Positions 1 to 8,723 of a stretch of DNA of 64,000 bases are shown here, piece by piece. The notes beneath the pieces were generated by a model. The model was given only the letters and a program-made list of their open reading frames with translations, did no database searches and was not told the origin of the DNA. Position 1 is the first letter of the stretch. The number at the start of each line of letters is the position of its first letter. The stretch is taken from NCBI RefSeq assembly GCF_900111595.1, contig NZ_FOHN01000010.1:1-64000 (forward strand), given 5' to 3'. Source of the DNA: [Clostridium] polysaccharolyticum. Lineage in GTDB: Bacteria > Bacillota > Clostridia > Lachnospirales > Lachnospiraceae. A program made the translations under genes and the position numbers.

Positions 1-261
<261 letters not shown>

Positions 262-264
262 ATA

Positions 265-309
265 GTGTAAATGTACATTCTTATTTTAGATTTTTTGTAC
301 ATTTTTGTA
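265..309 (+). repeat. Likely right terminal repeats of the IS21-type element
   Basis: TGTACATT occurs at 272-279 and again at 296-303, 24 bp apart, just after the istB stop. IS21 elements carry multiple short terminal repeats that their transposase binds. The exact outer end and any target duplication cannot be fixed without the left end, which is outside the window. Confidence 0.45.
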
Positions 310-318
310 TTGACATTT

Positions 319-696
319 ATAGTGATCGGACTGATAAGAAAGTATCTAAATGCAGGAGTGATGGAAAAGGGTTTAGCCCGACGTTAGAGGGAGTACCACA
401 AGGTGGAAACTTATCTCCATTAATAAGCAATATCATGCTGAATGAACTGGATATGGAATTGGAACGAAGAGGACTCAGGTTCTGTCGTTACGCAGACGAT
501 TGCAATGTATATGTGAAATCAAAGAAATCAGCAGAGAGGGTTATGAAAAGTATCACAAAGTTTATTGAAAAGTACCTTGCGAGAGCTTGATGAGTGGTTA
601 AGAAGACGTTTACGTCTCTGTTACTGGAAACAGTGGGAAAAGATTAAAACGAAACATGACAACTTAGTGAAGCTGGGTGCATATAACATTAAGTGA
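319..696 (+). pseudogene. ltrA: Group II intron reverse transcriptase/maturase, decayed
   Basis: Three pieces of a group II intron RT are readable in shifting frames. Frame 1 (319-370) gives LIRKYLNAGVMEKG. Frame 3 (about 375-590) gives GVPQGGNLSPLISN and the RT catalytic box RYADD. Frame 1 again (580-696) gives WLRRRLRLCYWKQW from the maturase X domain. There is therefore a frameshift near 370-383. An internal deletion of most of the region between the palm and X domains lies near 579-590. The usual C-terminal end after KLGAY is missing too. No active protein can be made. The copy lies between IS21-like debris and intact intron domains V/VI. Confidence 0.88.
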
Positions 697-726
697 AAGA
701 TATTTGCAAGTAAGGTAATTCTTATT

Positions 727-805
727 GAACCGCCACGTGCCGAACGGTTTGCGTGGTGGTGTGAGAGGACGGAAATTCAATTAATGAATTTCCTCCTACT
801 CGATT
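727..805 (+). ncRNA. Group II intron 3' end: domains V and VI
   Basis: The segment matches the conserved 3' end of bacterial group II introns. The domain V stem pairs CCGCCACG (730-737) with CGTGGTGG (752-759) around a CCGAACGG core. The domain VI hairpin pairs GGAAATTCA (771-779) with TGAATTTCC (784-792). The usual CCTACTCGATT end follows, so the 3' splice boundary is near 804. The upstream RT is broken and domains I-IV are not recognisable here, so the intron should be immobile unless helped in trans. The 3' exon side is the intergenic strip beside the endonuclease gene. Confidence 0.8.
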
Positions 806-832
806 GATAGCATGATAAAACAGTATTACTTT

Positions 833-2287
833 CTAGGAAAGCTTATACAAATACAATGGATAATAATTAGCCTTTGCATAGGCTCGGAAATCAGTCTGAT
901 AAATACTTATGTTTCGCTTGCCAGTTGCTGTTGTGGAAAGGTAAATGGCATTGGAAGCTTTATCAGCTGCATTAGCTGCATCAAAGTAATAGGCTGGTGT
1001 ACTGGTAAAGGCAAATCCTGTTGTGCTATTGGCATTAATCACAAGATATTTTCCAGCAGCACTATTGTACAAGGAATAGCGCCCAGCAGCAGACTGCTGT
1101 TTTAAGGTCCAGACAATAGAGGAATCTGGATTGCTAATGGTGTTATTGGAAATCGTTACTGCCTTGCCAGCCATTCTTCCGCTATTTAAAGTATTACTCA
1201 TGGCACGGGTGTAGTTTCCGTTTACTCCTACAAGAACGAATTGTCCCCCAGTTCCAATTTCACTAACAGAAGAAATACGTTTGTAAACACCTTTTTCTGC
1301 AGGTGTAGTGGTAGGAGCGGCAGAAGGACGAACGCTAGGTTTTGTACTTGGTACCGTAGTGCTGGCACCACTATTCTTAGAAGGTGTAGTCAAATTGGAT
1401 GGGACAGTTTTTCCGAATAATTTCCAAGCTAATTCTGGATAGTCAATGAACACATTACGGTTGCCTTGAATATCCTGTGTCAGATCATTACGGCTCATTT
1501 CCCAAGTATCAACAGGATCGGATGCCATCCAGCTAAGAAGTGTATCTAAGCTTTCAATAACTGCTTGGCCGTCGTTAGCACTGTCGTCTGAATCCATAGC
1601 AGGAAGTTCTGATTTTGCGACATCCTGATATAGGTTTGGCTGCTGCCAGCGTACATACATATAAAGATAAATACGAGCCACATCGCCTTTTACATTGTCA
1701 AGAGGCTCGAACATATCGGCACCAGTATCCAGCCATCCAACGGTTTTGCCACTGTAAGTTACAGCAGTGCCTTTATGATTTAGATTCCCCATGGTATGAT
1801 TGCCACGAGTGCTGTTTACAGCGGCATTAGCTGGTCTTAAATGATGCAGGTCACATCCTCCCTTAATCTGATAAAAGCTTCCACGGCTTTTTGGCCATAC
1901 ATGTTCACGGTTAAAGGAAGTGCTGTATTCATCGCTATAGAATAGAACAGTACCAGATTTTCCTTTTTCTGCATCGGTATAAGGCCAGTAAGTTGTTAAA
2001 GATTTGTATGTAACGGATTTTGTCATAGTGCTGTTCATAAGTGTATAAAGTCTGCTTTTTAGGCTGCTTCCACTTAAAGCAGACAATGAGGAATAAGAAT
2101 AGCTGCCAGTATAATAGCTGCTAGCAGCTGTGCTTAGGGAAGTCGCAATCTGGTCACGGATTCCTGTGTTGTATGCCATTGATAATGCATCTGCCTTGTT
2201 ATTGTACAGGCCTGACGGCAGCAGAACGAAAACCATTACAAGTGTCAAGAAAAAACAGTAAAATTTTTCTTTAAAATTTTTTGCCAT
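833..2287 (-). CDS. Secreted endonuclease I family nuclease with C-terminal beta-domain
   Basis: 484 residues. A signal peptide (about 1-35, ending near ADA) is followed by an endonuclease I domain (about 40-290) with the family motifs REHVWPKSRG and CDLHHLRPANAAVNSTRGN, the His/Asn metal-dependent site. A PSxxPS-type Thr/Ser/Pro linker (about 300-332) leads to a C-terminal beta-rich domain of about 150 residues (FVLVGVNGNYTRAM to YPLYLYKLS) that may bind polymer or cell surface. The linker style is that of the glycosidases in this window, so the same export and anchoring logic is likely. Role (inference): digestion of extracellular DNA for nutrients. The ATG has no adjacent Shine-Dalgarno; a structured leader may supply it (see 2288-2360). 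Confidence 0.9.
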   Translation of the reverse strand: MAKNFKEKFYCFFLTLVMVFVLLPSGLYNNKADALSMAYNTGIRDQIATSLSTAASSYYTGSYSYSSLSALSGSSLKSRLYTLMNSTMTKSVTYKSLTTYWPYTDAEKGKSGTVLFYSDEYSTSFNREHVWPKSRGSFYQIKGGCDLHHLRPANAAVNSTRGNHTMGNLNHKGTAVTYSGKTVGWLDTGADMFEPLDNVKGDVARIYLYMYVRWQQPNLYQDVAKSELPAMDSDDSANDGQAVIESLDTLLSWMASDPVDTWEMSRNDLTQDIQGNRNVFIDYPELAWKLFGKTVPSNLTTPSKNSGASTTVPSTKPSVRPSAAPTTTPAEKGVYKRISSVSEIGTGGQFVLVGVNGNYTRAMSNTLNSGRMAGKAVTISNNTISNPDSSIVWTLKQQSAAGRYSLYNSAAGKYLVINANSTTGFAFTSTPAYYFDAANAADKASNAIYLSTTATGKRNISIYQTDFRAYAKANYYPLYLYKLS

Positions 2288-2360
2288 ATTTATTTTGTAA
2301 CTGGATATATCTAAAATTATGAGGTAAGTTAATCAATACAGCCAGTTACGTCCTCCTTTC
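2288..2360 (-). promoter_or_regulatory. Leader hairpin placing a distant Shine-Dalgarno near the nuclease start
   Basis: On the minus strand GAAAGGAGGAC (2360-2350) runs straight into GTAACTGG (2349-2342), which is perfectly complementary to CCAGTTAC (2304-2297). The latter ends 9 nt before the ATG at 2287. Folding this 8-bp stem would loop out 37 nt and set the AGGAGG about 11 nt from the start codon, which otherwise has only A/T in front of it. No in-frame start lies between. The pairing is seen directly; its use in translation is inference. Confidence 0.45.
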
Positions 2361-2685
2361 ATCTGTCAAAATAACGTAAAATATCCCCACCCAAACTGGT
2401 TATATGGAATTGTAGACCTCCTCTCAAGTGTATATGTTTTGTTCCTTGAAACTGTAAAATTCCAGAAACAAGATGTAATAGGTTACCTTGTTATTATAAA
2501 GTGGAAAATATTATACTGTCAAAGGAGATAGAGCATATTCTATATAAATTGATGTTTTTTAAGAAGGCAATTTTTTTGTGTGTAATGTTCATATTTTATA
2601 AGAAAGAAATTTCTTCATAAGGTATAATAATAAAAACTGCCACAATAGAAATGTGGCTTATGCATTATGCACAAGGAGGAATTTT
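2361..2685. other. Divergent intergenic region with promoter-like elements
   Basis: No gene is seen. On the minus strand a second AGGAGG (near 2427-2434) lies in the nuclease leader with no start codon after it. For the plus-strand GH43 gene, TATAAT at 2623-2628 is a good -10. A perfect 12-bp palindrome, AAGAAATTTCTT (2604-2615), lies over the -35/spacer and could be an operator. No convincing -35 hexamer is present. Confidence 0.35.
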
Positions 2686-4014
2686 ATGTCTAATCCATAT
2701 TTACCTAATTGGGAGTACATACCAGATGGAGAGCCAAGAGCTTTTGGAGACCGTGTTTATATTTATGGTTCTCATGATAAAGCAGCATCTGACAGATTTT
2801 GTGATACCAGACTAAAAGTATGGTCTGCTTCTATTCATGATCTGAATAACTGGAAATGTCATGGCGATATATTTCACACAAATGATGATGAAGATCATGC
2901 AAATGATTGTGACTGGGCTAAGGGGCATCAGCTTTTTGCACCAGATGTGGTTGAAAAAGATGGGAAATATTATTTATATGCATATATTGAAAACTGTAAA
3001 GGCTGCGTAGCAGTAGCCGATAAGCCAGAAGGACCTTTTAAGCTGCTTTCTCAGTATAAGTACAATGTTCCAGAAGGCTGTGAAAATATATATAACGGCG
3101 GAATTTTTATTGATCCAGGAGTATTGGTTGATGACGATGGAAGAGTTTATATTTACTGTGGTTACTTAAGTTCTTATATGGCGGAGATTAATCCGGAAAA
3201 TATGTACGAGATTATAGATGGGACCTATCAGAAAGATATTATTCCAGTGGAAGAACCATTCCGTTTTTTTGAAGCTTGTTCCCCACGTAAAATAGGGGAT
3301 ACTTACTATTTAATTTACTCTTGTGGAACTCCTAGCCAGTTAGTGTATGCTACTAGCAAGATGCCAACAGGACCATTTGAATACCGAGGCGTTATTATTG
3401 ACAATGGTGTCGATTATCCAGCAGGGAATGACCATGGCTCTATCTGTAAAATAGGAGATCAGTGGTATATTTTCTATCACAGGATGACCAATGGAACCAT
3501 TATGTCAAGAAGAGGATGTGTAGAAAAAATTGAGATTCTGCCTGACGGTTCCATTCCACAAGTGGAAATGACTTCATTAGGATTTGAAGAAGCCCTTAAT
3601 CCATATAAAATTACGGATCCGGATATTGCCTGTGTCTTAAAAGGCGGCTGCCTCATTACAGAAAAAAATCTGTTTAGCCGTGTTATTACTAACATAACAG
3701 ATGGCTGCGTGATTGGATATAAGTATTTTGATTTCGGTGAGGATTATTCCAGCAAAACAATGGATCTGGCACTTCATATCAATGGCTGTGGATGTAAAGG
3801 CAAAGTATATGTCCGCATAGATAAAGAAGATGGAGAAGAAATTGGCTGCGTTGAATTCGGCATGGATGATAGTATTGTAACAGGCAAAATGAATTGCGTA
3901 ACGGGAAGACATGCTGTTTATTTTGTTGTAAAAGCTGGATTCAGTGGCGGATTTGCAGAGATGTTTCATGGAAGGCAGCTGTTTGAACTGAAGGAATTTG
4001 TGTTCTGTAAATAA
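2686..4014 (+). CDS. Intracellular GH43 family glycosidase (xylosidase/arabinofuranosidase type)
   Basis: 442 residues with no signal peptide, so cytoplasmic. The start is chosen at 2686 because AAGGAGGA lies just upstream; an in-frame ATG at 2653 has no ribosome site. The N-terminal five-bladed propeller of GH43 shows the three acidic residues: Asp14 in YIPDGEPR, Asp143 in FIDPG and Glu196 in FFEACSPR. WAKGHQLFAPDVVEKDGKYY is also typical. From about residue 305 a beta-sandwich like those appended to GH43 (CBM6-like) follows. Expected role: release of xylose or arabinose from imported oligosaccharides. Exact substrate cannot be read from sequence. A terminator follows at 4034. Confidence 0.88.
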   Translation: MSNPYLPNWEYIPDGEPRAFGDRVYIYGSHDKAASDRFCDTRLKVWSASIHDLNNWKCHGDIFHTNDDEDHANDCDWAKGHQLFAPDVVEKDGKYYLYAYIENCKGCVAVADKPEGPFKLLSQYKYNVPEGCENIYNGGIFIDPGVLVDDDGRVYIYCGYLSSYMAEINPENMYEIIDGTYQKDIIPVEEPFRFFEACSPRKIGDTYYLIYSCGTPSQLVYATSKMPTGPFEYRGVIIDNGVDYPAGNDHGSICKIGDQWYIFYHRMTNGTIMSRRGCVEKIEILPDGSIPQVEMTSLGFEEALNPYKITDPDIACVLKGGCLITEKNLFSRVITNITDGCVIGYKYFDFGEDYSSKTMDLALHINGCGCKGKVYVRIDKEDGEEIGCVEFGMDDSIVTGKMNCVTGRHAVYFVVKAGFSGGFAEMFHGRQLFELKEFVFCK

Positions 4015-4033
4015 GGAAACATATACTTATTGT

Positions 4034-4102
4034 TGGTATCTGGATGAATCTTATATAGAGGTTGATTACTTCATTATAGTTTCATTTCAGATACCATTTT
4101 TT
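4034..4102 (+). terminator. Rho-independent terminator after GH43
   Basis: TGGTATCTG (4034-4042) pairs with CAGATACCA (4088-4096) across a long AT-rich loop that itself has ATGAA/TTCAT pairing, and six T follow (4097-4102). Confidence 0.7.
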
Positions 4103-4233
4103 ATTGTATTTTACATGAAATATCTTAAAATGCAGTTTACATATAAAAGAAAATAAAGTATATAATATAAGGTTGACATTAGTATCAACTTATTAAATTA
4201 GAGATTATGTGTAAGGAGATGTTTAATGTAATT

Positions 4234-4797
4234 ATGAGAAAGTATATTTTGAAAGCTTTAGCCTTTTTATGCATTATTATCATCGCATGGGATGGAACAA
4301 ATGCTTCCATAATTAATGCAAAAAAAACCTATGTGCATTCATATTATAGGAAAGATGGAACCTATGTACATGGATATTATCGTAATTCTGGAGGCAGCTC
4401 CTCAAGCAGTGGTTATTCGAGTAGTGGTTATTCAAGTAGCAGTTCTTCAAGTAGTAGTGGTTCAGTAGATAGAAGTGATTCATTATATAATAATAGTAGC
4501 AGTTATGATAATACATCTTCTAAAAATAATAGTCTGGTAAAAAAGCCAAGCGGAAGTACATATAAAAGCTTCAAAGGAACACCAGTTGTGAATCGCAATA
4601 ATACAGTGAATCTGTATAGAAACCAAACGCTAGTGGGTACCGTTCCTGTTGATGAGCTTGTATATGTAAATGGATATTACAGAAAAGACGGAACATATGT
4701 GAGACCACATTTCCGGACATATCCCAATCGTTATTTGTCTGATAACTTTTCTACATACGGACTTTCCACACTGTTAATTTGGTATGAGTTCTTTTGA
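4234..4797 (+). CDS. Secreted Ser-rich protein with YYRKDGTYV repeats
   Basis: 187 residues from the ATG at 4234; upstream in-frame ATGs at 4207 and 4219 are possible, but AAGGAG (4213-4218) lies between them and favours the later start. A hydrophobic signal segment (about 4-22) is followed by two copies of a tyrosine-rich motif (YYRKDGTYVHGYYR type). A Ser/Gly/Tyr-rich spacer of about 65 residues comes next, then a third motif (YVNGYYRKDGTYVRPHFR) after a short SH3-like stretch. Such motifs occur in surface and phage-associated proteins of Firmicutes; the function is not known. The next gene overlaps by 14 bp, so the two are probably translated together. Confidence 0.6.
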   Translation: MRKYILKALAFLCIIIIAWDGTNASIINAKKTYVHSYYRKDGTYVHGYYRNSGGSSSSSGYSSSGYSSSSSSSSSGSVDRSDSLYNNSSSYDNTSSKNNSLVKKPSGSTYKSFKGTPVVNRNNTVNLYRNQTLVGTVPVDELVYVNGYYRKDGTYVRPHFRTYPNRYLSDNFSTYGLSTLLIWYEFF

Positions 4798-5374
4798 AGC
4801 AGCAGCACAAAGTAAATTTGATAAAAATGCAGTAATGAACTGGGAACTTTATATCAGTTCTGTACTAAAGGGATATGGAATTCAAGTGAATGATGATGAA
4901 GCCTTTCTTTATAAAGATTATTTGACATTGATTAATCTGTTTAAAAATAGCCAGTTTGACTTTAATAAGGTATATAATTTTGGCTTATTTTTGTATGAAT
5001 ATTACGGACTAGATAAAGATTCAGCAGTAGAGCAGGTTTTGATGGATATGCTTCAAAATAATTTTGAATTTGTATATGATTACACTTACCTTGTAGAAAG
5101 ATTTCAGAATCTAGAATGCTTTTTTTATCTAGATTTTAGAAATTATTTAGAAAATCAAGGAGTAACAGAGTATAATTCGCTAATAAAATATTATATGGAA
5201 AATTACATTTTATCATTTGAGAGTTTTGCCAGTGGTTTACAGAAGAGTAAATTGGCTAAGATTTATGAGGAAGGGAAAATGTTTTATTCTCAGTTTGGAA
5301 TAGAGGACAATGCATTAAAAGAGAAAATAGAAGATGATATTGAAATGTATTTTATAAATGCAGTGTGTGAGTAG
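4784..5374 (+). CDS. Conserved-looking protein of unknown function, coupled to the upstream gene
   Basis: 196 residues, acidic, rich in Phe, Tyr and Leu, predicted all-helical, with no signal peptide and no membrane span. I recognise no family. The ATG at 4784 lies inside the end of the previous gene (14-bp overlap) and has no Shine-Dalgarno, so translation probably depends on ribosomes finishing the upstream frame. A stop codon just before the ATG in the same frame makes a simple one-base frameshift split unlikely but not impossible. A strong terminator follows at 5405. Confidence 0.6.
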   Translation: MSSFEAAAQSKFDKNAVMNWELYISSVLKGYGIQVNDDEAFLYKDYLTLINLFKNSQFDFNKVYNFGLFLYEYYGLDKDSAVEQVLMDMLQNNFEFVYDYTYLVERFQNLECFFYLDFRNYLENQGVTEYNSLIKYYMENYILSFESFASGLQKSKLAKIYEEGKMFYSQFGIEDNALKEKIEDDIEMYFINAVCE

Positions 5375-5404
5375 AAATTTATGCAAATATAAACAAAAAT
5401 AAAG

Positions 5405-5454
5405 GAAGTGTCGCTTTCGTGATTTGAAAAATCGCGAAACGGCACTTCTTTTTT
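5405..5454. terminator. Bidirectional terminator between convergent genes
   Basis: GAAGTGTCG (5405-5413) pairs with CGGCACTTC (5440-5448), and the inner TTTCGTGATTT pairs with AAATCGCGAAA. T6 lies to the right and an A-rich stretch to the left, so it can serve both the plus-strand unknown gene and the minus-strand AraC gene. Confidence 0.8.
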
Positions 5455-5464
5455 CAATATGTAA

Positions 5465-6292
5465 TCAAATGCTTTTTCCACGGTATTCACTAGGAGACAC
5501 TCCTACCTGCCGTTTAAATGCTTTAGAAAAGGTAAAAGCATCACTATATCCAACTGCATACGCAATATTCTGAATAGAAGCACTGTCATGCAAAAGAAGC
5601 TGACAGGCTTTTTTTATGCGGTAAATGTTTAGATACGCATAAGGAGTCTGGCCAGTAGCATCCTTAAAAAGCCTTGTCATATAACTTCGTTCTAGCCCGC
5701 AGGCATGGGCAATGTCATTCATGTGTATTGGTTCACTAAACTTAATTGTAATATAATCAATAATTTTCTTAATATAAGTAAGCCTGATATCAATATTAGC
5801 AGGTTCCTTTGTTACAGACTGTGCAATCATAGCATCAAATAATTCATATATTTTTCCTATACAGTAAAGTTCACGAGTATTATGTTCTAAAAGCTGTAAC
5901 ATAATCAAATCTATTTCATTGGAATCCAGAGAAGGCTTGAATACAGGCTGTTCACTGGAAAGACCACATTTTTGGAAATAGTCTCTTATCTTAGGGCCGT
6001 CAAGGTGTACCCATGCATAGTTCCAAGGTTCTGTCGGATCTGCTTCATAATAAGCCAGAATGTTGGGAGAAATCAAAAAGCCTTGATGGGCAGTAATGGT
6101 GTACTGCTTTCCGTTAAGCTTAAGAATTCCCTTTCCTTCAAACAGATAGTGGAAAATATAGTGGTTCCGTACCGTAGGGCCATAGGAATAAGAAGGCGGA
6201 CAAGCTTGTTTTCCAATTTCGTAAAGCTGGAGATCTGCACAGGCAGCATAATTCAAAAAGTAGCATTCATCGTAAGTTCTGTTTTTTGGCAT
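5465..6292 (-). CDS. AraC-family regulator of the alpha-galactoside operon (MsmR-like)
   Basis: 275 residues. The start is set at 6292, with AAGGAG 6 nt upstream on the minus strand. An N-terminal cupin sensor (about 20-150) precedes a C-terminal pair of AraC helix-turn-helix motifs. The first is around NDIAHACGLERSYMTRLFK and the second around IQNIAYAVGYSDAFTFSKAF. The closing GVSPSEYR is the family signature. It is transcribed away from the sugar ABC/GH36 genes, as msmR is in the streptococcal msm locus, so it probably activates them in response to an alpha-galactoside. The inducer is inference. Confidence 0.88.
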   Translation of the reverse strand: MPKNRTYDECYFLNYAACADLQLYEIGKQACPPSYSYGPTVRNHYIFHYLFEGKGILKLNGKQYTITAHQGFLISPNILAYYEADPTEPWNYAWVHLDGPKIRDYFQKCGLSSEQPVFKPSLDSNEIDLIMLQLLEHNTRELYCIGKIYELFDAMIAQSVTKEPANIDIRLTYIKKIIDYITIKFSEPIHMNDIAHACGLERSYMTRLFKDATGQTPYAYLNIYRIKKACQLLLHDSASIQNIAYAVGYSDAFTFSKAFKRQVGVSPSEYRGKSI

Positions 6293-6401
6293 AGATAATC
6301 TCCTTGTCTTGTGCAATGTTTTGATTCTTTAAATAAAGTGTAAAGGAAAATACAGGAATAGTAAACACAAAAGCAAATGAACTTTAACAAAAAATCACAA
6401 A

Positions 6402-6430
6402 TTGACATGGAAAAACAAAAACGTGACATT
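6402..6430 (+). promoter_or_regulatory. Direct repeat TGACAT, probable AraC-type operator
   Basis: In the divergent region TGACAT occurs at 6403-6408 and 6424-6429, exactly 21 bp apart, i.e. two helical turns on one face. This is the arrangement AraC-family dimers often bind. The first copy overlaps a TTGACA at 6402-6407. No good -10 lies at 17 bp, as expected for an activated promoter. Confidence 0.4.
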
Positions 6431-6497
6431 TATAGAAAGAAACGATTGTGATTAAATAGTGGTATCTAATATTTCACAGATTATAGGAGGAGAAAAA

Positions 6498-7778
6498 ATG
6501 AGGAAAAAATTAATAAGTACAGTGTTATGTGGGGCAATGTGCGTGGCAATGTTCACAGGATGTGGAAATACAGGAAAACAGGCATCTTCTGATAAAGGCA
6601 AGGGCTCTAAGGAACCTGTAACGATATCTTATGCCTGCTGGGACAGCAACCAGGCAAATTTAATTCAAACTATGGCAGATGAATTTGAGAAGGAAAATCC
6701 AGACATAAAAATTGACATTCAAGTAAATGGATGGGCAGATTACTGGACTGGTTTAGAGGCGGCAGCTACAGGCGGTTCCTTGCCGGATACTTTCTGGATG
6801 CATTCCAACAATATTTATTATTATGGTTCCAATGACCAGCTTTTAGACTTAAGTAAGTACATTGATTCTAGTGATAAAGTAGATTTAGCCAATTATCCAG
6901 AGGGTTTGTCTAAGATTTATAACATTGATGGAAAACAATATGCCATTCCAAAGGATTACGATACCATTGCATTATGGTACAACAAGAAAATGTTTGATGA
7001 AGCAAAACTGTCCTATCCAGACGACACATGGACATGGGAGGATTTAAAAGAGGCAGCTAAGAAACTGACTAAGGATGATGGTTCACAGTACGGATTCTGT
7101 GCAGGTTTACATAATCAGGAGGGTTACTATAACTTCGTATACCAGAACGGTGGGGAGATCATTACCCCAGAAAAAACATCAGGGTATGCTGAGGATAAGA
7201 CTATTGCAGGAATTGAAGAATATTTCAGTTTTGTAAAAGAAGGACTGTCTCCGGAAATCTATGACGATGCAGCTCGTGGAGAAGCCATTTCCAATGGATT
7301 ATGTGCTATGGGACTATTCGGTTCATGGAATTTATCGGGTTTTGCAGATTCTGACTATATGAAAGAAAACTTTGACTGTACTGTTCTTCCAATGTCCGAC
7401 GATGGAGGGAAGGCTTCTATTTTTAACGGATTAGGAAATGCCATCGCCAAAACAACCAAACATCCAGACGAAGCATGGAAATGGGTTGAATTCTTAAGCA
7501 GTAAAGAAGGCCAGGAACGTCAGGCGGATTTAGGTATTGCAATATCTGCATACAATGGAACTGCAGATAAATTTACCAATGCGTATTCTATGTTCAATAC
7601 AAAATGTTACATTGACATGGTAGATTATGCACAGATTCGCCCTTATTCCAATCAGACTAGTGTATGGGAAGATAAGGCATACGAATTATTAAAAAATGCG
7701 TATGCAGGAAAAGAAGATACCAAAGATGCTTGTAAAAAAGTAGCAGATATGATGGATGAAGCAATTAAAGCAGAATAA
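6498..7778 (+). CDS. ABC transporter sugar-binding lipoprotein (MsmE-like)
   Basis: 426 residues; the start at 6498 follows AGGAGG (6485-6490). An N-terminal lipobox (MFTGC) marks a lipoprotein anchored outside the membrane. The rest is an extracellular solute-binding protein family 1 fold (YACWDSNQANLIQTMADEFE, GLWYN-type region ALWYNKKMFDEAKL, and a C-terminal SSKEGQERQA segment). It is first in a four-gene run with two permeases and GH36, so the ligand is probably raffinose, stachyose or melibiose. The substrate assignment comes from context only. Confidence 0.92.
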   Translation: MRKKLISTVLCGAMCVAMFTGCGNTGKQASSDKGKGSKEPVTISYACWDSNQANLIQTMADEFEKENPDIKIDIQVNGWADYWTGLEAAATGGSLPDTFWMHSNNIYYYGSNDQLLDLSKYIDSSDKVDLANYPEGLSKIYNIDGKQYAIPKDYDTIALWYNKKMFDEAKLSYPDDTWTWEDLKEAAKKLTKDDGSQYGFCAGLHNQEGYYNFVYQNGGEIITPEKTSGYAEDKTIAGIEEYFSFVKEGLSPEIYDDAARGEAISNGLCAMGLFGSWNLSGFADSDYMKENFDCTVLPMSDDGGKASIFNGLGNAIAKTTKHPDEAWKWVEFLSSKEGQERQADLGIAISAYNGTADKFTNAYSMFNTKCYIDMVDYAQIRPYSNQTSVWEDKAYELLKNAYAGKEDTKDACKKVADMMDEAIKAE

Positions 7779-7794
7779 AGTTTGAGGTGAAAAT

Positions 7795-8712
7795 ATGAAA
7801 GGCAGAAATTTGCCGAAAAGGAAACTATCAAAAAGAAAACGAAATGAATGGATATGGGGCTGGGCATTAGTTTGCCCAACCATTTTAGGAATCCTTATTT
7901 TAAATATTATTCCCATAGGCCAGACTTTTTATCTAAGCTTCTTTAAAAGCGGGGCATTTGGCAGAGGAAACATTTTTGTTGGCTTGGAAAACTATAAAAA
8001 GCTTTTTACAGACACTCAGGTCTGGTGTGCTGTACGCAATACCTTGTTTTATACGGTACTGGTAGTGCCAGTGACTGTTGTTATCGCCTTGTTCCTTGCG
8101 GTGGCATTGAACGGGAAAATAAGAGGAAAAGGAATTTACAGGACCATTTATTTTATTCCCATGGTAGCAGCGCCAGCAGCCATCACTATGGTTTGGAAAT
8201 GGCTTTATAATGATCAGTATGGACTGATTAACCACGTACTTGGGCGATTAGGAATAGAAAGAGTGAACTGGATTCACAATCCGAAAATTTCGCTATATTC
8301 CATTGCAATTATTGGTATCTGGAGCACTGTTGGATACAGTATGGTTTTATTATTGGCAGGACTTCAGGAGATTCCAAAGGATTTTTACGAAGCTTCTGAT
8401 ATTGACGGCGCAAGTGGAATAAAACAGTTCCTTCACATTACAGTGCCGTTAGTATCTCCTACGTTGTTTTTTGTGCTGGTAACCAGTATTATTACAGCAA
8501 TGCAGGTATTTGATGTGATTTATATGATGGTGGATGTAACCAGTCCATCTTATAACAGTACAGTATCCTTAGTGTATCTGTTTTATAATAATTCCTTTAA
8601 ATACTCTAATAAAGGATATGGTTCAGCTATTGTTATGCTGTTATTAGCGATCATTATGGTGATTACAGTGATTCAGACAAAGCTTCAGAAAAAGTGGGTT
8701 AATTATATGTAG
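7795..8712 (+). CDS. Sugar ABC transporter permease (MsmF/LacF-like)
   Basis: 305 residues with six predicted membrane helices, the first near 20-45. The cytoplasmic EAA loop is readable as EASDIDGASGIKQFLHITVPL, the site that meets the ATPase. It belongs to the binding-protein-dependent permease family of CUT1 sugar importers. It lies 16 bp after the binding protein and 11 bp before the second permease, so one transcript is expected. The start has GAGGTG 6 nt upstream. No ATPase gene is in this operon. Confidence 0.93.
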   Translation: MKGRNLPKRKLSKRKRNEWIWGWALVCPTILGILILNIIPIGQTFYLSFFKSGAFGRGNIFVGLENYKKLFTDTQVWCAVRNTLFYTVLVVPVTVVIALFLAVALNGKIRGKGIYRTIYFIPMVAAPAAITMVWKWLYNDQYGLINHVLGRLGIERVNWIHNPKISLYSIAIIGIWSTVGYSMVLLLAGLQEIPKDFYEASDIDGASGIKQFLHITVPLVSPTLFFVLVTSIITAMQVFDVIYMMVDVTSPSYNSTVSLVYLFYNNSFKYSNKGYGSAIVMLLLAIIMVITVIQTKLQKKWVNYM

Positions 8713-8723
8713 GAGGAATCAAA

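Noticed and set aside
1615-1830. Plus-strand frame opposite the endonuclease gene
   Set aside because: Shadow of a well-supported minus-strand gene; no ribosome site.
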